From: Streptomyces sp. MBT65
GTDB taxonomy: Bacteria; Actinomycetota; Actinomycetes; Streptomycetales; Streptomycetaceae
NCBI RefSeq assembly: GCF_016612545.1
Contig: NZ_JAENRY010000084.1
Location: 1 to 36,904 of the forward strand
DNA: 36,904 nt
Direction of reading: 5' to 3'
A program made the position numbers and the translations under genes. Within the stretch, counting starts at the first letter, position 1. Each line of letters opens with the position of its first letter. Of the stretch, positions 14,976 through 23,713 are shown piece by piece. Below the pieces are notes generated by a model. That model had not been told where the DNA came from, did not search any database, and saw only the letters and a list, made by a program, of their open reading frames with translations.

Positions 14976-15389
14976 TTACGTGGGTGCGGGGCCGGACACG
15001 TCGAGGTCGAAGTTCACGACGTGCTCGTGTCGGCCGGTGTTGTCGGCGCCCATCGGGGCGGGGGTGCCGCGGGCGGCGGCGAGGGTGAGCCACGTTCCGT
15101 CGGGCAGCTGCACGCCGGCGAGGCCGTGCAGCGCGCGGTACAGGGCTTCGGCGCGGTTGCGGGAGACGCGCGGGTCGGGCCCGCCGCGTACGCGTACCTG
15201 TAGCCGGCGCTGCTCGGCGTCGTCGCGGGACTCGGGGGCCGCTCCGTCGTACAGCGCGAGGGACACGGCGGCGTCGGGCGCCGGGGGCATGGTCTCGACG
15301 AACAGATCGCCGGTCGTGCCGGTCGGGTCGTAGTCGACCAGGCCGAGGGCGTCGAGGTGGCGGGCGAGGCCGTCGAGCAGGTCAGCCAC
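14976..15389 (-). CDS. Tail terminator / minor capsid-like protein (137 aa)
   Basis: The N-terminal LLDGLARHLDALGL and central RVRGGPDPRVSRNRAEALYRALHGL resemble actinophage minor capsid/tail terminator proteins that cap the tail at the head end. GTG 15389 overlaps the upstream gene by 8 nt and has GGAGGT about 8 nt before it. It precedes the major tail protein, which supports the terminator call. Confidence 0.83.
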   Translation of the reverse strand: MADLLDGLARHLDALGLVDYDPTGTTGDLFVETMPPAPDAAVSLALYDGAAPESRDDAEQRRLQVRVRGGPDPRVSRNRAEALYRALHGLAGVQLPDGTWLTLAAARGTPAPMGADNTGRHEHVVNFDLDVSGPAPT

Positions 15390-15735
15390 GGAGCGACCTC
15401 CGCACCTGGGCGGCGATGATCGCGGCGACCGTGTCGGCCTCTTCTGTGAGCGGCCGTTCGAGGTACTTCGCCGACCGGCCGCTGTCGTGCCGGTAGTTCA
15501 GGTTTTCGTGTTGCCTGACGGCGTACGGGGTGTCGAAGCTGACTGCGGCGGTGAGGGCTTCCTCGTCGACCGAGGCGACGCCCGAGCGTTCGAGGGTGGC
15601 CTCTTCGATCGGCACGCGGGCGCGGGCGCGTTCGAGGACGTGTTCGGCGGCGAGGCGCAGACCCCGGACGGCTCCCGCGCGGGTGCCGCGCAGGGCGGCG
15701 GCACCGTTCCATGTGAGGCGGGCTCGTGCGGTCAC
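15382..15735 (-). CDS. HK97 gp10-like head-tail component (117 aa)
   Basis: The N-terminal amphipathic helix, rich in Ala and Arg (GLRLAAEHVLERARARVP), is followed by the typical YAVRQHENLNYRH and KYLERPL motifs of the HK97-gp10 neck-protein family. GTG 15735 overlaps the preceding stop (GTGA). It is probably needed for joining head and tail. Confidence 0.9.
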   Translation of the reverse strand: MTARARLTWNGAAALRGTRAGAVRGLRLAAEHVLERARARVPIEEATLERSGVASVDEEALTAAVSFDTPYAVRQHENLNYRHDSGRSAKYLERPLTEEADTVAAIIAAQVRRSLRG

Positions 15736-16049
15736 TCGGCGCTCACCTCCGTACAGGCGGGTACCGGCAGACTCGGCGCGGTGTGGTGGGCGATGCTGAT
15801 CGCCTTGGTGGTGCGGCCGTCGGGAAGGGTGATCCGCGACTCGGCCGGACAGTCGAGGTCAGGGGCGGCGATGATCTGTGCGGTGGATGTGACCTCGCGT
15901 CCCTCGCGGTCGCGCACGGTCTTGATGGTCTCGGCGACCAGCGCGCGGACGTCCGCGACCGGCGGGCCGTACGTCGGGCCGTACGCGCTGTCGCCGAGGT
16001 ACGGCTCGATGGTGATCCGGTGGACGAGCAGCCACTCGGGGACGTTCAC
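15732..16049 (-). CDS. Head-tail joining protein (105 aa)
   Basis: A short beta-rich protein (YLGDSAYGPTYGPPVADVRALV) typical of the stopper/adaptor proteins located between the connector and gp10-like genes in actinophages. GTG 16049 overlaps the connector stop (GTGA). The exact family was not determined; position carries most of the weight. Confidence 0.82.
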   Translation of the reverse strand: MNVPEWLLVHRITIEPYLGDSAYGPTYGPPVADVRALVAETIKTVRDREGREVTSTAQIIAAPDLDCPAESRITLPDGRTTKAISIAHHTAPSLPVPACTEVSAE

Positions 16050-16426
16050 CAGATCACCCCCGGCAGCAGTCCGGCGCGCGTGAGGGCGCGGTGCGCGCGG
16101 GGCGCGAGGTCGACGTCACCGGCGGCGGCGGGGGCGTCCTTGCGTCCGGACAGGGACACGGGGCCGATAGAGACGCTGTCCCATCGGCCGGCCGCGCCCG
16201 TGCCGTCGTCGCCGGTCGCGGCCCAATACTCGATCTGGGCGCGCACGGCCTCGGCGAGCGCGGTCACGACCTTCGGATCGGTCGGCATGCCCGCGCTGTC
16301 GGTGCGGTAGAGGGCCGTCAAGAGGGCATCGTCGATGTCCTCGGACGCCCGCGCGAGCAGCCGGTCGGCGTCCGCCGGGGGCTGGCCGGTCCACACCTGT
16401 TCGGGGGTGGCGTAGACACGGCCCAC
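16046..16426 (-). CDS. Head-tail connector / adaptor (126 aa)
   Basis: Helical N-terminus (DADRLLARASEDIDDALLTAL) and RAQIEYWAATGD are typical of gp6/gp15-type connectors that bind below the portal. The closing segment of about 40 residues includes SIGPVSLSG. GTG 16426 has AAGGGG upstream. It is the first neck gene downstream of the capsid. Confidence 0.86.
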   Translation of the reverse strand: MGRVYATPEQVWTGQPPADADRLLARASEDIDDALLTALYRTDSAGMPTDPKVVTALAEAVRAQIEYWAATGDDGTGAAGRWDSVSIGPVSLSGRKDAPAAAGDVDLAPRAHRALTRAGLLPGVIW

Positions 16427-16429
16427 GGA

Positions 16430-16672
16430 TCACCCCTTGGAACGGGGACGGCCCGCAGGCTTGGTCGCCTGCGGGCCGTCGGGGCTGGTCGTGCCGGAAT
16501 CGCCCGGCGGGTCGCCGTCGGCCTGCTCGTCGTCGAGCGGGGTCACGGTGTAGCCGTGGCGCCGGAAGTAGGCGACGGCGCCCTCGCTGTCGGTGGTGGC
16601 CTCGCCGTTGACGAACCACACTCCGGCTACCTGTCCGTTGAACTCCGCTACGGGAGTACTCACCTGGTACAT
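16430..16672 (-). CDS. Small hypothetical protein between capsid and connector (80 aa)
   Basis: A compact N-terminal part (about 1-45, FNGQVAGVWFVNG...AVAYFRRHGY) precedes a disordered, Pro/Gly/Asp-rich tail. Small proteins of this layout often follow the capsid gene in actinophages; a head-decoration or neck role is possible but unproven. ATG 16672 lies 3 nt after the capsid stop. Confidence 0.75.
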   Translation of the reverse strand: MYQVSTPVAEFNGQVAGVWFVNGEATTDSEGAVAYFRRHGYTVTPLDDEQADGDPPGDSGTTSPDGPQATKPAGRPRSKG

Positions 16673-16675
16673 GGG

Positions 16676-17680
16676 TCACCTGACCTTGATGTTGCGGAAC
16701 ACGGACGCTGCCTTGGTGGCCTTGAGGACGACACCGACCGGCCCCATCTCCACTTCGCCCTTCTTGACGGCGCCGGCGCTGGAGAAGTCGGGAAGCCACG
16801 TGTTCACCAGCTGCCCGCCCACGGTGGCCACACCGTGGAAACCGTCGAGGCCGATCCGCACCGCGTAGAGGTCGGTAAGGCCGGTCGCGGCGGTGCCGCC
16901 CACGGTGCGGTTCTCAATCGGGATGATCGGCGCGGAACTTCCGGCCCTCTCGCCGGGGTCCACGAACGTGATCCCGCCGTAGCTCTCCCGGACGATCGGA
17001 CGGCCGTTGGCGCCGATCAGGCCGTCGACCGGGTCACGCGTGTACTGACCGGCGCGGCGCGCGAGGGCCCGCACGCGCGCAAGGGCCGTGCTGTTGCCGA
17101 TCACCAGGGACGGGGCGCCGTCGAGCAGAGACAGCCACTCGTCGAGGATGTCGAGGGCCTTCTGTTCGGCGCGCGGGTCGGTGTCGAAGTCGGTCCAGTT
17201 CGTCACGGCGCCGAGGCGGAACTCGGTCGAGCTGCCTGACAGTGCCTTGTCGAGGCCGTCGAACGAATCCTCGTCGGCCGCGGTGTCACCGTTGATCACA
17301 GCGTCCTGGAACGTGGTCCGGGCGGCCTTGATCTTCTGCGTCATGTTCAGCGTGACCGCGTTCGAGGCGGCCGGGCCGATACGGGAGATCACCCGGTCGA
17401 CCTCGAACGATCCGCCGAGTACGGCGAGATCGACGCTGTACCGCTGCGTCTTGACCTCACTCGGGGCGTACTCGGTGTTGAGCCTGCGGAACGCTGCCGT
17501 GGGCTGGGTGACGAGCCGGCGGTATGTGTAGGTGAGGGTGTCGCCGTCGCCGGCCGGGTTGACGACGTCGTTGAAGATGAGCGAGTCGAGAAGAACGGAT
17601 TCCTTGCGGAACTCGTCGATGACCTGCACGTCGACATCGTCCGTCGCGTTCTGCTTGGCCTCGTCGAGGGTTACGGGCAT
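16676..17680 (-). CDS. Major capsid protein, HK97-like (334 aa)
   Basis: It follows the scaffold and has the size and layout of an HK97-fold capsid protein of the phiC31-like/actinophage type: N-arm, E-loop region (about 50-85), and a P/A-domain with LVIGNSTALARVRALARR and ITFVDPG. AGGAG lies 8 nt before ATG 17680. No protease gene is seen next to it, so maturation may not involve a separate prohead protease, or the scaffold may be removed otherwise. Confidence 0.93.
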   Translation of the reverse strand: MPVTLDEAKQNATDDVDVQVIDEFRKESVLLDSLIFNDVVNPAGDGDTLTYTYRRLVTQPTAAFRRLNTEYAPSEVKTQRYSVDLAVLGGSFEVDRVISRIGPAASNAVTLNMTQKIKAARTTFQDAVINGDTAADEDSFDGLDKALSGSSTEFRLGAVTNWTDFDTDPRAEQKALDILDEWLSLLDGAPSLVIGNSTALARVRALARRAGQYTRDPVDGLIGANGRPIVRESYGGITFVDPGERAGSSAPIIPIENRTVGGTAATGLTDLYAVRIGLDGFHGVATVGGQLVNTWLPDFSSAGAVKKGEVEMGPVGVVLKATKAASVFRNIKVR

Positions 17681-17701
17681 GGGGGTTACTCCTGTCTGCG
17701 G

Positions 17702-18304
17702 TTAGCTGTTGAAACGGGCGGCGATGGCGTCGGCGAGGGTGGCCGGGCGCTTGTCGCCGGCCGGGGGCCCGTTGAACTCGGCGCCGCCGCGGGCCGGTCC
17801 CTGTGCCGGGGTGCCGAGGCGGGGGTTCGCTGTGACGGCGGCGGTGATGGCGGCGGTCAGTGCGGCGGTGTCGGCCGGGTCGATCGCCTCGACCGCGGCG
17901 CGGAACGACATGGAGTCGAGCAGGGCGAGCGGGTCGGCGCCCGCGGCGGGCGCCGTCTGAAGTACGGCGGTCTGTACGGCGGCGGCGCGGGCCGCGGTCT
18001 GGCTGTCCGTGATGGCCCGCTGGGCCCACTGCGGCAGACGGCTGACGTCGCCCTCGACCGCCGGCGCGACCTGGGCGGCCGGTGCTGGCTGCGGCTGCTC
18101 GGCGGGGGCCGGCGCGGGCGCGGCCGGTGGGGCGGGTGCCGGCTGCGGGACCGGGGCGGGCTGCTGCTGCGGAACAGGGGCGGGCGTCGGTGGCGTGGTC
18201 GCGACCGGCGCGGGTGCGCCGGTCGGCTGTCCGCTCGGCTGGTTGCCGGTGTCGCTCTGCGGCTGGCCGCTCGGCGCGGTCGAGGACGGGGCCGGGGTAG
18301 TCAT
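17702..18304 (-). CDS. Scaffold-like protein with Pro/Ala/Gln-rich N-terminus (200 aa)
   Basis: ATG 18304 has AGGAG about 9 nt upstream. Residues about 1-90 are a low-complexity Pro-Ala-Gln region (PAPVPQQQPAP). The C-terminal 110 residues are helical and Ala-rich, ending in DAIAARFNS. An acidic or low-complexity helical protein directly upstream of the capsid is the usual scaffold. It would guide capsid assembly and then leave the head. Confidence 0.82.
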   Translation of the reverse strand: MTTPAPSSTAPSGQPQSDTGNQPSGQPTGAPAPVATTPPTPAPVPQQQPAPVPQPAPAPPAAPAPAPAEQPQPAPAAQVAPAVEGDVSRLPQWAQRAITDSQTAARAAAVQTAVLQTAPAAGADPLALLDSMSFRAAVEAIDPADTAALTAAITAAVTANPRLGTPAQGPARGGAEFNGPPAGDKRPATLADAIAARFNS

Positions 18305-18328
18305 GGGATGCACTCCTGATGCGATCGG

Positions 18329-18386
18329 GCCCGCTCCTCGCGGGCGTCGGGGCATGCGAAAGGGGGCCCGCTCCTGGCGGACCCCC
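18329..18386 (-). terminator. Two GC hairpins upstream of the scaffold gene
   Basis: One stem is 18329-18334 with 18340-18345. The second is 18362-18371 with 18377-18386, with one G-T pair. Neither has a U-tract. They lie between the Rmf-like gene and the scaffold and may attenuate transcription or protect the capsid mRNA 5' end. Confidence 0.4.
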
Positions 18387-18407
18387 CGGGGTGGTGCTGT
18401 CAGTGGG

Positions 18408-18572
18408 TTACTCGGCGGCGGCCGTGGCGGGACGCTCGCGGGCGTATCCCTTGATCCATGCCGTACGCAACAGGGAGTCACCCCGGTACGGGCACGTCCT
18501 CGCGTCGTCGCCGCGGCGTCCGGCCTCGGCTCCCTGCTGGATGGCCTCGACGATGTCCTCGCGCGTTCCCAT
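18408..18572 (-). CDS. Rmf/CrpP-like small protein (54 aa)
   Basis: A 54-codon ORF starts at ATG 18572 with AGGGGG 6 nt upstream and lies 9 nt after the minor capsid stop. The pattern QQGAEAGRRGD...CPY (27-29)...RTAWIKGY (37-43) matches the ribosome modulation factor family: a GxxAG turn, CPY and a WxxGW/Y-like end. Rmf dimerises 70S ribosomes into inactive forms. CrpP-type relatives occur on mobile elements. A phage copy inside the head operon is unusual. Whether it binds ribosomes here is inference. Confidence 0.82.
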   Translation of the reverse strand: MGTREDIVEAIQQGAEAGRRGDDARTCPYRGDSLLRTAWIKGYARERPATAAAE

Positions 18573-18581
18573 ACGGGCCCC

Positions 18582-20801
18582 CTACCGCTTGTTCTGCTGC
18601 TCGCCCTCGTTCATGCGCGCGCCGGACGCCCAACGCTGTTCGCGGCCGGTTGCCTTCTCGATGAACTCGGCCTGCGTCAACCTGCCATGCTCGGCCCACC
18701 ACTCTTTCAGTTCATCGCTCGCCCGCGCGTACGCGATTCGAGCCGGACCGGTGAACAGTTCAGCCGGATTGATCCCGGCGGCCTGGGCCTTCTTGTTGAG
18801 GAGATAGCCGTTCGTCGCGTCCTCGGCGGCGAGCAACTGCCGGTAGACGTACTCCTCGTACATGGCGCGGGCCTCGGCGCGGGTGACCTTGCGGGCGGTC
18901 TCCTCGGTCACGCCCTTGGCGGCGTCGGCGGCAACGGCCGCGGCCAAATCGTCGCCGAACGCGTCGTCGTCGGCGAGGTTGCCCCACGTCTGCGGGTCCG
19001 GGGCCGGGTCCATCGTTTCGGCGAGGGCGTCGCGGTCGGCGAGCAGGTCGTCAACGGCGTTGCCGGTCGCGGCGGGCGGCGGCAGTTCGACGGCGTCGCG
19101 GCGGTCCATCTCGGCGGCGATCCGCAGTAGTTCGCGGTTGGTGGCGTACTGCATGCACCACGCGAGGGCGTCGTCGCCCACGTCCGCTAGGTCGGCGGCG
19201 AGCTGTCCACTGGGGAAGTATGTCGCGAGCAGGTCGCGGCGGCGGGCCTCGGCATCGAGGGCGGCGCGCTCGTCGGGTCCGGCCATGCGGGCGCGGGCGG
19301 CGAGGTCGTGGTCGGACAGGCCGACCAGGTCGCGCCGCACGCCCGGTAGCCGGGCGGCGATGTCGCGGCGGTCCATCTCCGCCATGACGCGCAGTGCGTC
19401 GCCGTCGTCGAGGTGGGGGAACGCGCGGGCGAGGTCGTTGTCGCCGAACGCGAGCAGGTCGTCGGCGAGGTGCCCGCCGGGCTTCACGCGGTCGAGCAGG
19501 TCATCGAGGTCGCGCCGGTCGGCCTCGGCCGCGATCCGCGCGCGGGCGCGGTCGTCGAGCAGGCGGGAACCCTCGGCCGCGGCGAGCTGGTCGTCGCTCA
19601 TCTCCCGTAGAGACCGGTCGTCGCCCGACCAGACGCGCGCGGCGTCGAGTTGCTGCGGCGTCGGCTCGGTGCGCGGGGCGGGGAGGTTCGAGGCGCCCGG
19701 CTGCTCGCGGTGCCGCAGCCGGCGCAAGTCGGGGTGTGCGGCGAGGTGGTCGCGCATGGACCCCTGCCACTGCCGCGTTTTCGCGCGGGCGGCGCGCTGC
19801 GCCTCGGGGGTGACGGCGGCGGCCTCGCGGTTCTTCCATCGCCTGATGTTCCGCTCGATCTTCCGCTGTCGCTGCCCTGCCTCGTAGCCGGCGGGGTCGC
19901 TGGTCGCGTTCTCCACGGGCGTGATGCCGGGCGTGTACGCCGAGACGCTGTGCCGGCAATTCGGGTGCTGGAGACCGGCGCGGCGCGCTTCGTCGAGGGA
20001 ACCGGCGACGCTCACACGGACCGTGCGACCGTCCTCGACAGCGTGCTCGGCCTCGACCGTGCGCTCGCCGTCCGGCCCGCCCACGGTCAACACCCTGCGC
20101 TCCCACGGACGGCAGAGCGGGCACTCGCGCGGGGAGTCGGACACGATCACCAGGTCGACGCCTGCCTCGGCGAGCGTGCGCATGTGCGCCTCGGTCGCGG
20201 CGCGGCCGACGGACGTCCGTACGGCCATCTCGGCGTAAGAGGTGAGCTGCCAACGGCGGCCGGCGCGGTCGGTGAACGACGCGATGCCGCGGTCGGCGAA
20301 CCGGCGCATGGCGTCCTGCGTGGCCTGTCGGCGGGTGCCGGTGCCGAGCAGGGGCGTTGCGGTGACCTCGGCCACGACTGCGCGGTACTGGTCGTCGACC
20401 GCCCGAAGAATCGAGCGGTGCGTCGAGGTGAGCCGGTCGACGGTTTCCTGTGCGAGCCGGTCGACGGCCTGCGCGTTCGGGGTGACGTCGTCGACCAGGC
20501 GGCGGCCGTCGTCGGACAGGGCGCCGATCTCGGCGACCGCGGCGCGGTGTCCCTCGTTGTACGCCGAGGCGACGGCGTCGAACACGTCGAGGGACATCGC
20601 TTTGCCGAGTTCGTCGACAACGGCCTGTGAGGCGCGGCGCACGGCCTGTACGGCGGCGAGCTTGCGCTCGACCCAACCGGGGGCGTCGAGGCCGTCGGCG
20701 AGCTGCCGGGCGATGATGCCCAACAGCCGTTCCTCGGCGGCGGCGTACAGGTCGCGGGTGGTGTCGGCGAGGTCTTCGACCATGCCCGGGTGAATGGGCA
20801 T
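18582..20801 (-). CDS. Phage minor capsid protein with long repeat-bearing extension (739 aa)
   Basis: The N-terminal ~310 residues match the minor capsid type 2 family (head morphogenesis): SYAEMAVRTSVGRAATEAHM, then SDSPRECPLCRPWE and GLQHPNCRHSV. These Cys/His pairs could bind a metal. Residues about 395-570 contain four units of 43-48 aa, each ending in a helix like IAAEADRRD, RVMAEMDRRD, LDAEARRRD and RIAAEMDRRD. The last 120 residues are acidic, then helical. This is much longer than the usual ~400-aa members, so the extension is extra. ATG 20801 is preceded by a G-rich site. Confidence 0.9.
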   Translation of the reverse strand: MPIHPGMVEDLADTTRDLYAAAEERLLGIIARQLADGLDAPGWVERKLAAVQAVRRASQAVVDELGKAMSLDVFDAVASAYNEGHRAAVAEIGALSDDGRRLVDDVTPNAQAVDRLAQETVDRLTSTHRSILRAVDDQYRAVVAEVTATPLLGTGTRRQATQDAMRRFADRGIASFTDRAGRRWQLTSYAEMAVRTSVGRAATEAHMRTLAEAGVDLVIVSDSPRECPLCRPWERRVLTVGGPDGERTVEAEHAVEDGRTVRVSVAGSLDEARRAGLQHPNCRHSVSAYTPGITPVENATSDPAGYEAGQRQRKIERNIRRWKNREAAAVTPEAQRAARAKTRQWQGSMRDHLAAHPDLRRLRHREQPGASNLPAPRTEPTPQQLDAARVWSGDDRSLREMSDDQLAAAEGSRLLDDRARARIAAEADRRDLDDLLDRVKPGGHLADDLLAFGDNDLARAFPHLDDGDALRVMAEMDRRDIAARLPGVRRDLVGLSDHDLAARARMAGPDERAALDAEARRRDLLATYFPSGQLAADLADVGDDALAWCMQYATNRELLRIAAEMDRRDAVELPPPAATGNAVDDLLADRDALAETMDPAPDPQTWGNLADDDAFGDDLAAAVAADAAKGVTEETARKVTRAEARAMYEEYVYRQLLAAEDATNGYLLNKKAQAAGINPAELFTGPARIAYARASDELKEWWAEHGRLTQAEFIEKATGREQRWASGARMNEGEQQNKR

Positions 20802-20819
20802 TGGCTCACCCCCCGGCGG

Positions 20820-22301
20820 TTACGCGGCGAGGGGGAAGTCGCCGACGGGGTCGGGCGCGGCGGCGCCGGTCTCGGCGAGGATCGCCCGCACTTCGGCCTG
20901 TACGGCGGTGTCGTCCCACGTCGGGTTAAGGATCTTGACTTTCGTTGCCGTGCTGACGGCCCCGGCGCGGTTGAGTAGGTCGAGCGTGGTCGCTGTCTGC
21001 TCGGCGGATTCCGCGACGCCGTCGCCGAACTCCACGCGCGGGCGTGCGGGCGTGATCCTGCTGCCGAACAGCTTCGCGTCGAGCAGCAGCAGGACATGAC
21101 ACATGTCGGCGACCGGATGGCGCCAATAGCCGGCCTTCTTGCGGCGGGTGACCATGCTTCGGGCGTCGCGGCTGTCGACCTCGGTCGCGGTCACCGGCTG
21201 TCCCTCGCCGTCGAGGCCGAACGACTGGGGCGAGTAGCCGGCGGCCTGGGCGGCCTGCCGCATGATCGCCTCGGCTGTCCGGGCGTGCTCCTCGACCCGG
21301 ATATCGAACTGATTCAGCGTGATTCCGGCGCCCTCGTTCGGCGGCATTCTCAGGCTGTGCCAGACCTCGCGGTCGTCGTCGAACGACGCCCCGCGTCCGG
21401 CCCCCTCGTTGCGCATGTACCCGTCCGGGACGATCAGGCGGGCGCGGGCGAGGCGGATGTCGCGGAGCCAACTCGTCCACGTCTCGTCGAGGGCGTCGAA
21501 CAGGTCGTAGATCGGCGCGCTGTAGTCGGAGCGTCCGACGGGAGTCCCCCTGTGCAGCCGGTTGGGCAGCATGTTGGGGACGTATGCGGCGGTGAGCTGC
21601 TGAATGCCGGTCGTGATCGTGTCGCCGTCGGCGTCGAGGCTGTCGACCAGGTCGGCCGTGTCGGGGTGCTCGGTGAGCGGAACCCGGCGGCCGACGTTGT
21701 CGGCGGTCCCCTCGTACAGGGCGTGCACGATACGGCCGGGCTCGTGGCGTTCGAAGTGCCGCCATACGGTCGAGGTGGTCGAGCCGTCCAGTTCGCGCCA
21801 GAAGGTGACGGCGCGCAGTAGGCCGAACCGCCACTCGGGTACGGCGCCGTCGGGCTGCATGACGGTGAGCAGGGGGCGCGGTACTAGGTCGCGGTCCCAC
21901 GTCACGCGCAGGAACACCCCGGACAGGGCGGCGGCCTGCTCGGCGGCGCCGAGGAACGCCTGTTGGGCGAGTCCTTCGTCGAGCAGCTGGTCGAGGCGTT
22001 CCTGTGTCGCGGTGTCCTCGACGGCGATCGTCGGCATGTCGGAGAACAGCAGGTCGGCCGAGGTCGCCGCGATGTCGCCGGCGAGGGGGACGTGTAGCCG
22101 GTGGTCGCGCCGGTCGAGGCGGTGCTCGAACGACCGGCGGCCCCACAGGCGGCGCCGCTCGGTGTGCCGGGGGTGGTTGGTGTAGATGCTGGCGAGGCGT
22201 TTCCGGTCTCCGCTGTACCACGCGTCGTCGATACGCATCGCGTCGTAATACGGGGCCCACGACGGGGGCGGCCACGCTGCGCCAGGGTCAGGGAGTGCCA
22301 T
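20820..22301 (-). CDS. Portal protein (493 aa)
   Basis: Length, position after the terminase and motifs such as RRSFEHRLDRRDHRLHVPLA, SGVFLRVTWDRD, TWTSWLRDIRLARARLIVP and VEEHARTAEAIMRQAA are typical of actinophage portal proteins. Twelve copies would form the DNA entry ring at one capsid vertex. The gene overlaps the upstream small ORF by 14 nt, and a GGAAGGGGG site precedes ATG 22301. Confidence 0.95.
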   Translation of the reverse strand: MALPDPGAAWPPPSWAPYYDAMRIDDAWYSGDRKRLASIYTNHPRHTERRRLWGRRSFEHRLDRRDHRLHVPLAGDIAATSADLLFSDMPTIAVEDTATQERLDQLLDEGLAQQAFLGAAEQAAALSGVFLRVTWDRDLVPRPLLTVMQPDGAVPEWRFGLLRAVTFWRELDGSTTSTVWRHFERHEPGRIVHALYEGTADNVGRRVPLTEHPDTADLVDSLDADGDTITTGIQQLTAAYVPNMLPNRLHRGTPVGRSDYSAPIYDLFDALDETWTSWLRDIRLARARLIVPDGYMRNEGAGRGASFDDDREVWHSLRMPPNEGAGITLNQFDIRVEEHARTAEAIMRQAAQAAGYSPQSFGLDGEGQPVTATEVDSRDARSMVTRRKKAGYWRHPVADMCHVLLLLDAKLFGSRITPARPRVEFGDGVAESAEQTATTLDLLNRAGAVSTATKVKILNPTWDDTAVQAEVRAILAETGAAAPDPVGDFPLAA

Positions 22302-22467
22302 CGTCGCCCCCTTCCTGCTCGGCGGTCTCGCATGCCTCGGCGGCGCGGCGGAACAGGGCGGCGAGGGCGGGGCGTACCTGCTCGCCGGGGGCGAGGGTCA
22401 GGTCGCCTACCTCGACGGTGTGCTCGCCGACGGTGAGGGTTACGGGCAGGGTGAGCGCTGCGGCCAT
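22288..22467 (-). CDS. Small hypothetical protein between terminase and portal (59 aa)
   Basis: ATG 22467 has GGAGG about 8 nt upstream, and the end overlaps the portal start. The N-terminal half is beta-like (LTLPVTLTVGEHTVEVGDLTL), followed by a helix and an acidic tail. The codon use fits its neighbours and the coupling to the portal supports a real gene. The function is unknown. Confidence 0.7.
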   Translation of the reverse strand: MAAALTLPVTLTVGEHTVEVGDLTLAPGEQVRPALAALFRRAAEACETAEQEGGDDGTP

Positions 22468-22480
22468 GGCGGCGGCCTCC

Positions 22481-23713
22481 TTATGCGGCGAGGGTGAGCA
22501 GGTGCCGCCATTCGTGGGCGGTGGAGTGCACGGCGTAGCGCAGTGCGTCGCACGAGTGGTCGGCGACCTTGAGGGGCTTGTCCTCGCCCTTGTCGGCGGC
22601 GGCCGTGTCCCATACGTAGCCGGGCAGTTCGTCGAGCAGTCCCTCGCACGAACGGTGTATCCGCAGCAGACCGGCGCCGAGCAGGTTCGCCACGGACCGG
22701 ATGCCGTCCACCACTTCGTTCGAGGCGCGGGCAACGCCCTCGTAAGAGTCGGCCCACAGTTGCGTGATGAACGACGCCGCGCTCGGGTCGACGAACGTCC
22801 ACTCGGGGGCGACGCCCTGCTCGGCCACCCACGTGCGCAGTGCGGCGGAGTACTGGGCGTCGGTCATCTGCCGGTGCGCGGTGCGCGAGTCGTGGCGCCA
22901 CTCGGCGCACGCGTACAGCCGGCCGTCGACTCCCTCGCCGAGCAGGATCGCCGAGGTGGCGTTCACGGTGCCGTAATCGACACCGATCCAGTACCGGCGC
23001 ATCGCGGGCAGGGTGTCGACGACGTGCTCGGACTCGTCGAACATGTCGTAGATCGCGCCCTCGGCCTGCACCCACAGACCGAGGACGTTGCGCTTGTAGA
23101 ACAGGCCGTTGTGCGTCGACTTGATCCGGGCTTTGTACTCGGCGTCAAGTCCGGGGTTGTCGTCCAACTGGAAGTGCCACGACCTGAGTTGGGCCTCTTC
23201 CGGCCGGAGCAGGTAGTCACGGCGTAGCCAGTGGTTCGGGTTGTCCGGGTTCGTGGTCGCGAAGATCTTCGACCCCGGCACGCTGCAACGCGCGGTGAGC
23301 TGGTCAAAAAAGGACTTGGGGAGCGTGGTCGCCTCGTCCACGTACGCGCCCGCGCACGTCAGTCCCCTGACCTTCGGCTCGGCCTGGGCGTCGTTGGCGC
23401 CGAGGGCGTGCACGGTGCGGCCGAGGACGGTCGCTGTCGCGGCGCCGGCGGTGTACTGGACGTCTTGGGCGACCTCGCCGAACACGTCCGGGTTCATGAG
23501 CGGGCCGAACACGTTCCGGGCGAGGCTGTCGCGGGTCCGGCCGACCATGACCAGTTCGCCGCCGGTCGGTGGGTCGGCGACGTACCCCAACCATCGGAGC
23601 AGGCTCGCAATGGTCTTCCCGGACCGAACGGAGCCTTCCCACAGGTTCAGGAACGCGGCGGCCTCGACGATCGAATCGACCTGCTTCGGCGACAGACCGA
23701 GGTCACTGTTCAT
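22481..23713 (-). CDS. Terminase large subunit, PBSX-type (410 aa)
   Basis: The ATPase motor has a Walker A GSVRSGKT (27-34), Walker B AYVDEA (Asp126, Glu127) and coupling motif FATTNP (151-156). The nuclease half begins with IGVDYG (Asp246), includes FVDPSA, and ends with the HSCDALRYA motif. Together they package and cut concatemeric DNA at the portal. The start overlaps the small subunit gene by 11 nt. The gene order small terminase, large terminase, portal fits. Confidence 0.96.
   Translation of the reverse strand: MNSDLGLSPKQVDSIVEAAAFLNLWEGSVRSGKTIASLLRWLGYVADPPTGGELVMVGRTRDSLARNVFGPLMNPDVFGEVAQDVQYTAGAATATVLGRTVHALGANDAQAEPKVRGLTCAGAYVDEATTLPKSFFDQLTARCSVPGSKIFATTNPDNPNHWLRRDYLLRPEEAQLRSWHFQLDDNPGLDAEYKARIKSTHNGLFYKRNVLGLWVQAEGAIYDMFDESEHVVDTLPAMRRYWIGVDYGTVNATSAILLGEGVDGRLYACAEWRHDSRTAHRQMTDAQYSAALRTWVAEQGVAPEWTFVDPSAASFITQLWADSYEGVARASNEVVDGIRSVANLLGAGLLRIHRSCEGLLDELPGYVWDTAAADKGEDKPLKVADHSCDALRYAVHSTAHEWRHLLTLAA

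Noticed and set aside
18009..19130. Plus-strand ORF opposite scaffold and minor capsid genes
   Set aside because: Its Ala/Gly-rich start is just the antisense of the Pro/Ala-rich scaffold. It lacks a ribosome site.
20926..22275. Long Arg/Pro-rich ORF overlapping the portal gene in another frame
   Set aside because: It is a shadow of the portal gene with the Arg/Pro/Ala composition expected of an off-frame GC-rich sequence.
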